Position numbers and translations under genes: made by a program. The notes under the pieces are model-generated. The model made no database searches. It had not been told where the DNA came from and worked only from the letters and a program-made list of their open reading frames with translations. 64,000 bases of DNA from Glebionis coronaria (taxonomy: Eukaryota; Streptophyta; Magnoliopsida; Asterales; Asteraceae), in contig CM046882.1 of NCBI GenBank assembly GCA_025667525.1, forward strand, positions 524,732,618 through 524,796,617, read 5' to 3'. This document shows, one piece after another, positions 47,227 through 57,844 of this stretch. Each line of letters starts with the position of its first letter. The stretch's first letter is position 1.

Positions 47227-49041
47227 TATTGAGGGGATCGAGTCGAGCTCATGACTCGGTAATCAAAAACGAGGTGCCTCGTGGGGGAGTCCCATGTTTA
47301 TCCATGTACATATTATTTCTTTCTAATTAGTTTAATGTGAGGGGATTTGTGCCCTTCCAACCTTTGTTCCGTGGTTGTTTGTGCATTGTGGTTTTTAGAT
47401 CATGATCTTCACGATTGGAGCCTCTCGTGTTCGTTTTATGGGAGCACTCGATCGTTTGCTTTGAAGACTTTCTCAATATCCAAATGATATATCCTTTGAT
47501 GTTCTAACCTTAGGTTTTTAGCACACTTCATAAACGGCTATTAATTTATTGGTTACACCCTTTCCATGCTAGATTAGGCATTCGACTACGTCTCTAGTAT
47601 GGGGGTGTTTTGCACCTCTAGACTCGAAACATTGAGGACAATGTTTAACTTTAGTATAGGGGGGTGAATAGATACTTGCCTTGCCAAACCTTCACGCTTT
47701 CCAAAGTTTATCTTTTTGTTATCATTTTGTTGCAAAATAAGGCTAAAAATGGCCAAATTTTAAAATTTTTTCTCATGTTTTATAAGTGTTTGAAGACACG
47801 AATGTAGATTTTCCGATGGCGAGAATAAGAGTAATTTTTTACTCGACCGTGCGTGTTGAGCACTTAGCTTTGATTCCTTAACTACACATTAGGCTAAGTC
47901 TCTTAAATGAGGACGAGAAATGATAGAGTTAATTATAAGTTACTATGCTAAACGTAGAGTACTCGTATTCTTTCAAAAACTCATGTGTTCTCGTTGTTTG
48001 CTTATTCTCCCTTCGCTTGTAAATATTTTTTGCTTAATAAATATTGACTTAGCGGTTTAGTTAGGATTGTTGGGTTTCTAGTCTTTTCTAGTAGCTTCCG
48101 TGTAATTAAATTGGGAAGACATTAAGGTATCGCTAGCGTCACGGTTTTGAAGTATTGGCACCCTAATAATCGAAAGCTTCACCCAATAATAAGATTTCAA
48201 GTGCTCACCTAAATCTAGCAAACAATTTGAAGCCCCACAAGGCCGAAAAATCTATGCAAAATTGAAAGTGAATCAAGCCTTAATCTTCGAAGCTTTAAAG
48301 ATCCAAAATTCGCCTTAGCGTGAGGATATACGTCTTTGGCTAATAAAACCACCGATGAGGCGGATAATAAAAGGCAAGGCAAGACCGAAGTCATAATAAA
48401 AGCTTCATGGCGAAGTTGAATAAAAGATGGAGGTAAACCAAAGATAATAAGGCCCTTCCGTTAGGGGGCGTATAAAAGTCTTGGTAATAAGTCTCATGTT
48501 CAAAACCGTTATAAAACCGTGTTTATCGATTCTTCTTGTCAAATTAATTTTTTGACATCGTTGTCTATTAGGAGAGGTTATTGATTTGATGGTCTTGGTT
48601 ACACCGTTAGGACTCTATTTTTAGACCTAAATCTCTATTATCGCATAAGTCAAACAATGTATCCTCGTGAAACATTCAAGACAAAATATACAACTTAGGA
48701 ATTATGGGAGGATAAGTACGTGATTAGGGCATATGAGTAGTGTTAGCATTACTAACTTATAATGACAATGATCTCGTTGCACGCTTGGCATGGAATTAAG
48801 GTGAAAATCGAGGACGATGAAATTATTTCTAACGAAGCATTCACGTGTTCTTATTCTATGAACCTAAACGTCCCATTTTGCGATGAAAATCATACATTAT
48901 GTCTAAAACGCAAGTAGTAGTAATAGTAGTAATGTAGCTAGTTTATCTTTCAATAAAGTGAATAAAAATGAATTTTGGAGGTGCTTCGATACTTAATTCT
49001 AGCATTGCGTGAGGGCACGGCAATGGTTTAGTATGGGGGAG
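47227..49041 (+). other. B non-coding 3' region and polypurine tract
   Basis: About 1.8 kb where some Athila-group elements carry an env-like frame; none is present here. Polypurine-like motifs TAGTATGGGGG (47597), TAGTATAGGGGGG (47653) and the terminal one at 49029-49041 just before the LTR. The CATTGAGGACAATG palindrome near 47631 recurs beside the equivalent motif in C (minus strand, near 23240), so it is conserved across Athila-type elements. Confidence 0.78.
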
Positions 49042-51414
49042 TGATGAGACTGCTTTTATACATAGTCTCATCGTCCAAATCGGGCTTAAAATGCATAAAA
49101 TATCATTAAAACTGCCAAATATATGCTCGTGTTTGTTGCTTGTGTATTTTAGGTACGGATATTGAGGAAATGACAAAAAGATCACAAGAATCAATCAAAA
49201 ACGAACACGGGAAATGAAGTCGCACAATGAACCGGGCCCAAATCAAGAATTTCCAAAATGGCCCTTGAAGAATTGAAGATTGGCAACATTGGTCCCTCAT
49301 TTTTGAAGACTTGGCAATTTATACCCTTGCAATACTCTCTATTTGCAATTGGGTCCCTAAATTATCAAGATATTACAAGTTCAGTCCTTGAAGAATGAAG
49401 AAATTACATTTGAAGTCCTTGATACAAGTTTAAAAACATGTTGTGCCAAAACTGACAAGCTGCCAAAGTTGATATCAAAGGGATTCAAGTTTTTTTTTTG
49501 CTATTTCATACAAGTTGAACAAAGTATGAAACTTGAGGGGTAATACTGGCCAGACACACAAACATACCCTCCCACTCACCACACGACACGTCATCCACTC
49601 AACCCTCCTCAACCAATCACCACACCCAGCTCTTCCACATCACTTTCCCACTTAGTTAATAATTAACTGATTTTTTAAATTGGTTTAATGAAAAAATTAA
49701 GTGTGGGAAACACACTTTAAACCACCAAATGAATCAAACTACACTATTTAGCCACCTTCATCCCCACAAACCCTAAAATAATCCAGTTCTAATCACCTTA
49801 ATTTCTAATCTTAATCCTAATTAAGATTAGGGTTTTTACTCCCTACCCCACTCCCAACACACCCCACAACCCATAAAACGACCACTCCACCTTTTGTCCC
49901 CTCCCCTGCTACACCCATCACATGGCCTTGACTAAATCAACGTCCCATATACCTCTACTTGTTCCCCAAGCACAAATGAAGGGTCCAAGATCATTTTATC
50001 AAGCTGTCATCTAGTACAAGATCACATGAGACCAAAAATTGACCAAGATTCCCCAAGAAGACCAAGGGCATTCAGGAATTTCAAGGATTAGGGTTTTAGT
50101 TCTAGTTTCTTCTATTCACATGTATAAATACAAGCCGTATGTGGCTGTATTTCGTTGTTCCAGATTTTCTTCAAAGCTATGTAATTCCTTTTTAGAAGTA
50201 ATAAAAGTTGGTATTTTTGTTTTAAAAGAGTAATTCCTTTTTATAAGTTTTAAAAGTTGGTGATTGTCTTGAAGAATCTCTGAGTTCCATTTATATTGTG
50301 TAACACTTTGTGTTTTGGGTTTTCAAAATAGGTTTTGAAAAGGTTTGATATTTTCAGAAATCCATGAATTTTGAGAAGTGAAAGTGGATTGGTATTCCTG
50401 GATTTCTGAATTTGCACTTGGTTTAAAACGTGTTCAAAGATTTCAAGGTTATTGTTTTCAAAGTTCTCAAAAGATTTTTGGTAAAATCAGTTTGTTATAT
50501 TTTCTTTTTGGTTGACCATTACTGTTATACAAGCTCACCATAAGCTGCTGACAACAGCTTATGGCTAAGCTCATATAACTTGAAGGTTGTTTTCCTTGGT
50601 TGTCTGTTTTGTGTAGGATCAAAGCAAGAACAAGACAACATCATCATCACTTGGAGCTGTTGACTGTTCATCCTAGAGGATCAGCACAAGCCCCAACTTG
50701 TAGGAGGTGACTTTTCAGTCACTATGTGACCTGGATGTGGGTCCCACAAGGTAACCACCTTGTTCCTTGATTTCAGTCTTCAAAAGTTATGATTTATGTG
50801 ATTTTGTGATTTATTGCATGAAAATTGTTTAAGTGTTGTTTTCATGGTTTGATATTGTTCATCTAGGATTGTTTGCATGTTAGAAGTGTTTTAATTCAGT
50901 TTGGTTTAGATTTAATGTGATTTGGTTTGAAAAAGATCAAAGTTCAGAAATTAAGGGGTGTTTGGATTAAGGTTCAAGTAGGGTTTAATGATATGAATCT
51001 TGGCTTAAAACCTGTTAAACACACTCCTTAGGTCAGTTATAGGTTATATGTTAGTTTGGTTTTCAATTTGATAGGTTTTTAAACACATTTGCATGCATAA
51101 AAATTGGTAAAACACTCAAATCAACAAAGGTCCATTTTTCTGCATATTTTGTGAAGAATTTGTGCCATCACTCTTGAAATATGTTAGGGTTAAGGTTTAA
51201 GCAGGGATTGTGATTGATTGTATGTCATTTACTTGGATTGTGAACAAGTTGTGAACACTTAAATCTCACCATTTTGCTAATTGAACCAGCAATATACTCC
51301 CAGACCTGTGCAAGCTTAATCAGAAACTTTGTGTGCCTTTTGTGTGAATTTTTGTGAAGTGACTTGTGTGTTTTCTTGCATAAATTGACTCCCTATACTC
51401 AACTGAGTATAGGG
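49042..51414 (+). repeat. B 3' LTR, first part
   Basis: Starts TGATGAGACTGC after the polypurine tract. Matches 17509-18013 then 37716 onward with D absent, which confirms D's insertion site. Ends at TAGGG (51410-51414), the left target copy of RLC-2. Confidence 0.93.
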
Positions 51415-51661
51415 TGTTGATCCCAAACTTAGATCGATTAAGCTTTGTGTATACGAGATTAGATCAAGTACTACACGTAGAGAAACCTTTGCTTATGAAT
51501 AAAGTAACAAAGTGTTATGCGGAATTAACACTTGATCTAAAACACAATGATGTTAAACAAACTTTCACTTGTATTAGAATAATCGTACTTGGTTACAATG
51601 AAAGGGTTTAACAATCGAAAACTTATGAAAACTGATGTTTTACATTAACCTAAAAGATCTT

Positions 51662-51670
51662 CTTTTATAG
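51662..51670 (-). promoter_or_regulatory. TATA box in RLC-2 3' LTR
   Basis: CTATAAAAG on the minus strand; identical copy at 63176-63184. Confidence 0.68.
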
Positions 51671-51801
51671 AACAAGAAGTCTTGTACAATAAGCTACGAA
51701 TCAACTATTCTAGGTAAAGATAAACATAGAAAATACATTGTCGTCTCTATCCTTACTAGAAGTAATCTAGAATATAATAAACGTGTAGCTCACATCTTCC
51801 A

Positions 51802-51908
51802 TCAGTGCTTGTCTTCAATCTGTCAACGCTTGACTTTATCTTGTCAACGCTTATGCTGTCAGCGCTCACTTTGCTCTTGTCAACGCTTAAGTTGTTCTTG
51901 TCAGCGTT
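51802..51908 (-). repeat. Six-unit 21-bp array in RLC-2 3' LTR
   Basis: The TCARCG/TCAGTG motif starts at 51802, 51823, 51844, 51859, 51880 and 51901: spacings 21, 21, 15, 21, 21. On the sense strand the core is A(A/G)CGYTGACA, containing TGAC. Confidence 0.92.
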
Positions 51909-51939
51909 CAAGTGTTCTGGCCTAGATTTATTCCCAACA

Positions 51940-51951
51940 ATCCTCCCCTAA
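51940..51951 (-). other. RLC-2 polypurine tract
   Basis: The minus strand reads TTAGGGGAGGAT next to the 3' LTR, the plus-strand primer for reverse transcription. Confidence 0.88.
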
Positions 51952-51991
51952 ACTTGATATCCACTCTTATGATCAAGTTTCTGAATAAACA

Positions 51992-54900
51992 CTAAGAACT
52001 TGGAGGAGTCTGACAAACCTTGTCATATTGATGATAAATAAATCTGATCAAATTCTTTGCCACGTCACTTGTATAGTCTATCTCCAACTGGGTGTCCTTC
52101 ATCTTCTCCAAAACAGCCTTGGATATGAAATACTGAGCATCTACAAGTAAATACTCAGCAAACTTTGTAGAACTCAAATGGTATATACCAGCAGCTGAAT
52201 ATAACCTCCATTGAAGACCACTGAGGTCATCTTCAAGATCCTTCCATATTTCAGGATCTTCTTCTTTCGTCCCACACATTCTTTTGAATGTGGTCCAAAG
52301 TTTTATTCCATTGACTGAAGTTGGTGCTTCAGCCTCATACTTGGTCTCTAGCAACCTCCAAAGATCTACCAAGTCTTCTCTGTCACAACTTGCAAATAAA
52401 GATATGAGAGTGGTAAAAGTGTGTACCTCCTTGCCAAATCTTCCAATTTTCCAGAATCCACATTCATCTTCCTCATAACTTACAATTGGATTCCTGGAAT
52501 CTAATGGTAACACATGAACCATATCTGAAGCTTCTAATGGGGAGAGCTTAAGGCTCTTTCTAATGATTGCTTCACTTGGATACAGTTGAGACATATCTTT
52601 TGGAAACTCAAGAATAAATCCCTTCTTTACTGGTCTAGGGACTATCATAGCTTTCTTGATTGCCATCTCTTCTGCAAGTTGCTCCTTCCTTTCATCTGAA
52701 AGAAGTCTGAAAGTGTTTTCTTCTTGCACTTTCACCCAAATAGGATAAGCCCTATGTTCTAACTCATCAAATGTCAAAGCCTTCAGCTTCTGATGTGTCC
52801 ATCCAACTCCATGACATTTGAGCAACATAAAGTAGAGCTTCCTTCTATCCCTTTTCAATTCAGAGAGAATGTTGCTTGCCTTGTACTTCAGCATCACCTT
52901 ACAATCCTGCTGAACTCTAAGAAGAATTTCCAAACCCCATATCTGGTCTGAAATGGTCAAGTCTGGATTATCCATACAACTTTCTTCCCAAGAATTGTAC
53001 ATCTGAACTACCTCTGGCATATCAAAATCAATTTGCAACTTCAAATCTCTCAGCCTTTCCCTAGCAAGCTCATCACCATACTCAAGTCTTTCTGGTTCAA
53101 CAATCATCACACTTGAATCTGAGCTAGCTCCATCACTTTCTTCTTCAGAAGTCACAACAAATGGTGACTTTTTCTTCTCACCTTGTTCCATCATTTGCTC
53201 AGCCAATCTTCTATCAAATTCAACCTGAGCTGCATTCTTTGGAACAATTTCTTCTACCAACTTACCCTTACCCTTATCTGTTGGTTCAATTGTTGGTAGG
53301 GTAGATGATAATACCTGAGTAGGAACATCTTTGATGATAGATGATGACTGGAATACATCACCTCCATATGCAGATCTGTCAACGCCCAAATTTCCTCTAT
53401 CAGCGCCCAAAATATTTCTGTCAGCGTCCAAACTTGCCTTGTCAACGCTCAAATATTTTCCCTCAGCGCCTTGTGTAACCTCTCTCAGCATATCTGTAAA
53501 TGATAAATTTAAATTGGTTGGAGAGATTAAGGACGTATCAAAACCTTTTTGTTCCTTTAATGTAGTAAGAGCCTCAGCAATATCCAATGATTGACCATCT
53601 TGACTGCTCTTATCACTCAGATTTCTTGCTTCCTCCCCTTTGGAAGACTCCTCCATACCTCCCCTGGAATGAGCACTCTCCAAAACAACAATCCTCTCCC
53701 TCAATTCATTGAGTTCAAGGCCTTGGTTACTGACAATTTGTACTAAGTCTGCATTTTGCTTTTGCAAGCTAATGCAGACAGCCGTCAATTCTAAAAGCGT
53801 CATTGGTTCCAGTCTGCCCTCTTCCAAAATGGGGATTTGACCTCCCAAGTTAGGTTCATTGGGCATGGATGAGGACTTAATTATGTTGGGACTGTCTTGA
53901 CCAGCATCTAAGCCTGTATCAATAGCCCCAGCCTCATCCAGGTCACCAGCCACACTTGTGGTGGTGGTTCTCTCTACTTCATGGCTAGGACCACCAGAGG
54001 AGAACACTCCAGCAGTCCTTTGGCGTTTAATCAACCTATATTCAGGTGGTGTGGAAGATGGTGTAGAAGATGGTGTAGATGTAGGTTGGTTAAGGGGTGT
54101 TTGGGATTGTGATGGTTGGGTGTCAGCGGTGGAAATAGGCATATCAACGCCCACATTAGATGTGTCAGCGTCAATGGGATTTTGATCTATTTGCATTTGG
54201 TCAGGTGAGGGTAAAGGTTCAGGGATAGGTTCAAGTTGTGGGTGAGGGTCAATATGAGGTTGGGGGTCTGGTTGGGGTTGTGCTGCTGCAATAACAGCAA
54301 GCATGGCTGGGGTTAATGGTAGGTCTCTATGAGGTGGTGAATTCATCTTGGTAAAAATAGCCTTCTTTTGTTCAGGGATCTTATAAAAGTCATTGTGATC
54401 CCTTGAACAATATCTTTGAGCATCAAAAACCATTTGTAGAAAACGGGGATAAGCTAAAGTCATTTTTGTCCCCTTGTTTTTACACATTCCTTCAAAAATC
54501 ATTTTAGACCAGTTATAATTTTGCCCTGTTGTAATACACACAATAGCAGATGCAATGGATCTATTGATCTCATTGTGTGCAGTACATTTGGGACTCAAAC
54601 ATTGAAGGAGAATGTGAATTAGGTACTTCCAGGCTGGGGGAAATTCCTGCTTATGGTACTTATTAAGAGTACCTTCATCAGGAATAGGGTATCCCAAAGC
54701 CCTAAGCCCTTGTTCTATTTCAGATATGGGAAGCATGGTTATACCATCAGCATCATTAAGATGCAAGGCCTGGCGTACCAAGGCCTCAGTAACCACCCAA
54801 GGTCTCCCATGTACAATAGAATTCAATGTTGTCACTCCATTAACTGTTGAGGAACTAACAGTGTTCCAAAACTGTTTAATGTGTGTGACTGGAATGAGTG

Positions 54901-55060
54901 GTGCATGAGAAAGAGCATACCTTAAAGGGGATGCATTCAAATACTCCACCATCTGAGTGTATTGAGGGAACAAAGTATTATCAGCAACAAGATAAGCAAT
55001 CATGTTGTGTTGAGACTTGAACCCCAAATCCAATTCTGCTGAGTTAAATCTTGGTGCCAT
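51992..55060 (-). CDS. Third ORF of RLC-2 (env-like by position), function unknown
   Basis: 1022 codons from ATG 55060 to a stop at 51992, in element sense, between pol and the 3' LTR, where Sireviruses carry their env-like frame. Residues 1-230 form a compact, probably folded region (VTHIKQFWNT, HGRPWVVTEALVRQAL). About 250-340 is Pro/Ser-rich. About 405-465 looks like a coiled coil (LLELTAVCISLQKQNADL, LNELRERIVVLES). Heptads LSVDKAS, LDADRNI, LGADRGN and LGVDRSA lie near 531-562. An acidic stretch is followed by a C-terminal region of about 350 residues. I see no convincing signal peptide or membrane segment, so 'envelope' is a positional label only. The intact frame in a recent insertion suggests recent selection. 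Confidence 0.88.
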   Translation of the reverse strand: MAPRFNSAELDLGFKSQHNMIAYLVADNTLFPQYTQMVEYLNASPLRYALSHAPLIPVTHIKQFWNTVSSSTVNGVTTLNSIVHGRPWVVTEALVRQALHLNDADGITMLPISEIEQGLRALGYPIPDEGTLNKYHKQEFPPAWKYLIHILLQCLSPKCTAHNEINRSIASAIVCITTGQNYNWSKMIFEGMCKNKGTKMTLAYPRFLQMVFDAQRYCSRDHNDFYKIPEQKKAIFTKMNSPPHRDLPLTPAMLAVIAAAQPQPDPQPHIDPHPQLEPIPEPLPSPDQMQIDQNPIDADTSNVGVDMPISTADTQPSQSQTPLNQPTSTPSSTPSSTPPEYRLIKRQRTAGVFSSGGPSHEVERTTTTSVAGDLDEAGAIDTGLDAGQDSPNIIKSSSMPNEPNLGGQIPILEEGRLEPMTLLELTAVCISLQKQNADLVQIVSNQGLELNELRERIVVLESAHSRGGMEESSKGEEARNLSDKSSQDGQSLDIAEALTTLKEQKGFDTSLISPTNLNLSFTDMLREVTQGAEGKYLSVDKASLDADRNILGADRGNLGVDRSAYGGDVFQSSSIIKDVPTQVLSSTLPTIEPTDKGKGKLVEEIVPKNAAQVEFDRRLAEQMMEQGEKKKSPFVVTSEEESDGASSDSSVMIVEPERLEYGDELARERLRDLKLQIDFDMPEVVQMYNSWEESCMDNPDLTISDQIWGLEILLRVQQDCKVMLKYKASNILSELKRDRRKLYFMLLKCHGVGWTHQKLKALTFDELEHRAYPIWVKVQEENTFRLLSDERKEQLAEEMAIKKAMIVPRPVKKGFILEFPKDMSQLYPSEAIIRKSLKLSPLEASDMVHVLPLDSRNPIVSYEEDECGFWKIGRFGKEVHTFTTLISLFASCDREDLVDLWRLLETKYEAEAPTSVNGIKLWTTFKRMCGTKEEDPEIWKDLEDDLSGLQWRLYSAAGIYHLSSTKFAEYLLVDAQYFISKAVLEKMKDTQLEIDYTSDVAKNLIRFIYHQYDKVCQTPPSS
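53379..53472 (-). repeat. Five-unit 21-bp array in env-like ORF
   Basis: Units at 53379, 53400, 53421, 53442 and 53463, all exactly 21 bp apart, encoding x-(S/D/G)-(V/A)-D-(K/R) heptads. Confidence 0.92.
54123..54174 (-). repeat. Three-unit 21-bp array in env-like ORF
   Basis: Units at 54123, 54144 and 54165, exactly 21 bp apart, encoding heptads such as SNVGVDM and STADTQP. Confidence 0.85.
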
Positions 55061-55340
55061 TGATGAAAGCTGTTAATTTGATGTATAAAAGATGAAGGTT
55101 GATAAGAGAAAAGTGTTAGACAAGAATTATAGATACCCTGTTTAAAATAGGAGCCAAATTTATAGGAGTGGATGAATGCACGTGATTGGCCCAAAAATAG
55201 GCAAAGATTTTCAAAAATCAATCATGAAAATATTGAAAAAGTTTATAAGTTATCCCATGCATTTAATGAAAGTAACAACTCCTAAAATTACGGCTTGAAA
55301 ATATGTCAAAAAGTAACAACTGGGTAGGTCCCATTGTTTG

Positions 55341-55460
55341 TCAACGGTCAAATATAACCCATCAACGCCCAACGGCTATAATCTTGTCAACGTTCGCCTA
55401 AAGCCATGTCAGCGTCCATTTTGGTCACAACAACGCTTGGAAAAATCTTGTCAGCGTCCA
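55341..55460 (-). repeat. 21-bp array in non-coding spacer, first
   Basis: Units at 55341, 55362, 55387, 55409, 55430 and 55451: spacings 21, 25, 22, 21, 21. Confidence 0.85.
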
Positions 55461-56101
55461 AAAATAAAATTGTTTTAAAAAGTGAAAAATGACCTTAACA
55501 AGTAATTTATCCTAGAGAAGATAACCAAAAGCTGATAATTATCATAGGGCGGCAAGCACTGTCCAGTGATGCACACTTGCATAAGCAAGATAGACATAAC
55601 AGTCCTCTAGTGTCCCTTGCTAACCAAAATTCTTAACAACCAAGTTACCTCATAAAATCCTTGTTACTCCCAGGTAAAACCCATATTAAAAGGATTCCCA
55701 AGCCTCCCAACAGACCACAACCAATTCTAGGCCAAAAATGTCTTGGCAGCATGCAAAGTTGATATACTATGCATGCTACAGTGCCTCATGGTTTAGTAAA
55801 ACTAACCCATACTCACCTGTGGACACAATCTAGAATTGTGATGAGAGTATTCTAAGAATACCCAAGAGTCCTAAAGGTTCCTTAAACCTCCCCTTAAACT
55901 ATGATACATGAGTTCTTAAAATATATATGAACATTAAAAATTTATGTCAAGATAGGAATATAAATATTCCAACCATCATCCATAAACAAAACATGTCCAA
56001 ATAGCTCTTCAAAGATCCATAAGCAACTCTGTATCCAATGGCATAAAGCTACCATTACCTGCACATTTAGATGAAAACCACAAAACTAACATTTGTTGCT
56101 G

Positions 56102-56220
56102 ACAGCGTCCCGACAACACTTATCAGCGTTGAAGGAACTCTTGTCAGCGTTAGACCATAATATCTCTAACAACGGCAAAATAACACTTGACAGCGTTACA
56201 TTTACCTTTGTCAGTGTTAG
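56102..56220 (-). repeat. 21-bp array in non-coding spacer, second
   Basis: Units at 56102, 56123, 56144, 56169, 56190 and 56211: spacings 21, 21, 25, 21, 21. The 25-bp step also occurs in the first spacer array. Confidence 0.85.
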
Positions 56221-56311
56221 AAAAATAATGTGGAAAATCTAAATCATCACAAAGACCAATAACAATGCATTATCCTGTACATACTTTTACAAAAAGATTC
56301 CAAAACACATA

Positions 56312-57844
56312 TTAAGTGAGATTAACCATTCCAATATTTGTTACCAAATATTGAAATCTTCCAGCATCAAAAGGTTTAGTTAATAAATCAGCCACATTGT
56401 CCTCTGTGTCTACCCTATCTGGTTGTATTAAACCTTTCTCAAAGCAATCTCTTATAAAATGATGTCTAATTTCTATGTGTTTGGTTTTAGAATGATGTAC
56501 AGGATTTTTAATAATGCATAAAGTACTGTTATTGTCTACAAAAATCTTGGTATGCATAAAAATATACCCATAATCCAACAGCTGGTTCTGAATCCATAAG
56601 ACTTGTCCACAACAAGCAGCTGCTGCAACATATTCTGCTTCAGTTGTAGAGTTTGCCACCACTGTTTGTTTCTTGCATTCCCAAGATATTAATCTGCTCC
56701 CAAGAAATTGACATCCACCAGTTGTGGATTTCCTATCAAACTTGTCACCACCATAATCACTGTCTGAATATGCAATAAGATCCAATGGAGAATCTTTTGG
56801 GTACCATAATCCAAGATCTGGATAACACCTTAGGTACCTAAAAATTCTCTTCACAGCAAAAAGGTGACATTCTTTGGGAGTCACTTGATGGCGTGCACAT
56901 GCACACACAGCAAACATGATGTCAGGTCTTGAGGCTGTAAGATACATCAATGATCCAATCATTGATCTATAGTGCCTAACATCCACATCCTTTCCAGCTC
57001 CAATTTTTCCCCAAGGGTGTTGTCTATCCATAGGAGTGGAAGCCTCCTTTTCATGTGGAGAAAAACCATATTTCTTCAAGATTTCAGCTACATACTTGTC
57101 TTGGGAGATGAAAATACCATCTTCTTTCTGCTGAACTTGTAAACCTAGAAAGAAGTTCATCTCACCCATTGCACTCATCTTGAATTTATCTGTCATGAGC
57201 TTGGAAAAGTCCTCACTCATTTTTGGATCAGTAGACCCAAAAATGATATCATCAACATAGACCTGCACAAGCAACACATGTTTTCCTTTCTTCTTTGTAA
57301 ACAAGGTCTGATCTATGGTGCCCCTCTTGAAACCATTTTCCACCAAATAGGTGGACAATGTACCATACCATGCTCTTGGGGCTTGATGAAGTCCATACAT
57401 TGCCTTCTTGACTCTATAAACCTTGTCTGGATTTTCAGGATCTTCAAAACCAGGAGGTTGCATGACATATACTTCCTCAACAATTGTCCCATAGAGGAAA
57501 GCACTCTTCACATCCATTTGATAAACAGTGAAGTTCATGCAAGAGGCATAAGCTAAGAAAATTCTGATAGCTTCAATTCTTGCAACTGGAGCAAAGACTT
57601 CTTCATAATCTATGCCTTCCTCTTGTGTATAACCCTGAGCTACCAAACGTGCCTTGTTTCTGACCACAATGCCTCTTTCATCTTTCTTGTTCCTTAGAAC
57701 CCATCTTGTCCCAATTGGTCTCACATATCTAGGACAATCAACCAGCTCCCAAACATCCTGTATAGCAAATTGGTGAAGCTCATCCTGCATTGCTTCCACC
57801 CAACTTGGTTCTTTGAGAGCATCAAAAATTTTCTTGGGTTCTTC
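56312..57844 (-). CDS. pol: copia pol C-terminal part: reverse transcriptase and RNase H
   Basis: Same frame as the upstream pol segment, separated from it only by TAG 57845-57847. Reverse transcriptase: [49 protein letters not shown], and catalytic YVDDIIFGS (Asp codons 57248-57253). RNase [20 protein letters not shown] and [14 protein letters not shown]. All family blocks are present and the frame ends normally at 56312. The first Met is internal, so this is the C-terminal portion of Pol rather than a separate gene. Confidence 0.94.
   Translation of the reverse strand, partial: EEPKKIFDALKEPSWVEAMQDELHQFAIQDVWELVDCPRYVRPIGTRWVLRNKKDERGIVVRNKARLVAQGYTQEEGIDYEEVFAPVARIEAIRIFLAYASCMNFTVYQMDVKSAFLYGTIVEEVYVMQPPGFEDPENPDKVYRVKKAMYGLHQAPRAWYGTLSTYLVENGFKRGTIDQTLFTKKKGKHVLLVQVYVDDIIFGSTDPKMSEDFSKLMTDKFKMSAMGEMNFFLGLQVQQKEDGIFISQDKYVAEILKKYGFSPHEKEASTPMDRQHPWGKIGAGKDVDVRHYRSMIGSLMYLTASRPDIMFAVCACARHQVTPKECHLFAVKRIFRYLRCYPDLGLWYPKDSPLDLIAYSDSDYGGDKFDRKSTTGGCQFLGSRLISWECKKQTVVANSTTEAEYVAAAACCGQVLWIQNQLLDYGYIFMHTKIFVDNNSTLCIIKNPVHHSKTKHIEIRHHFIRDCFEKGLIQPDRVDTEDNVADLLTKPFDAGRFQYLVTNIGMVNLT

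Larger units (their letters stand above)
51415..51939 (-). repeat. RLC-2 3' LTR (525 bp)
   Basis: TGTTGATCCC to TTCCCAACA on the plus strand. TATA box on the minus strand at 51662-51670 (CTATAAAAG). A six-unit 21-bp array lies at 51802-51908. Confidence 0.95.
55061..56311 (-). other. RLC-2 spacer between pol and third ORF
   Basis: 1.25 kb, non-coding. It holds two 21-bp-repeat arrays (55341-55460 and 56102-56220) and otherwise nothing I recognise. A promoter or splice site for the third ORF would be expected here, but I cannot pick one out. Confidence 0.75.

Noticed and set aside
47227..49041. Search for an env-like gene in Athila element B
   Set aside because: No open frame beyond short noise in any sense frame; recorded as non-coding.
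51802..51908. Possible CRISPR-like array from regularly spaced repeats
   Set aside because: Units are only about 10 bp conserved with 21-bp period, in a plant retrotransposon LTR; no repeats of CRISPR length and no cas genes.
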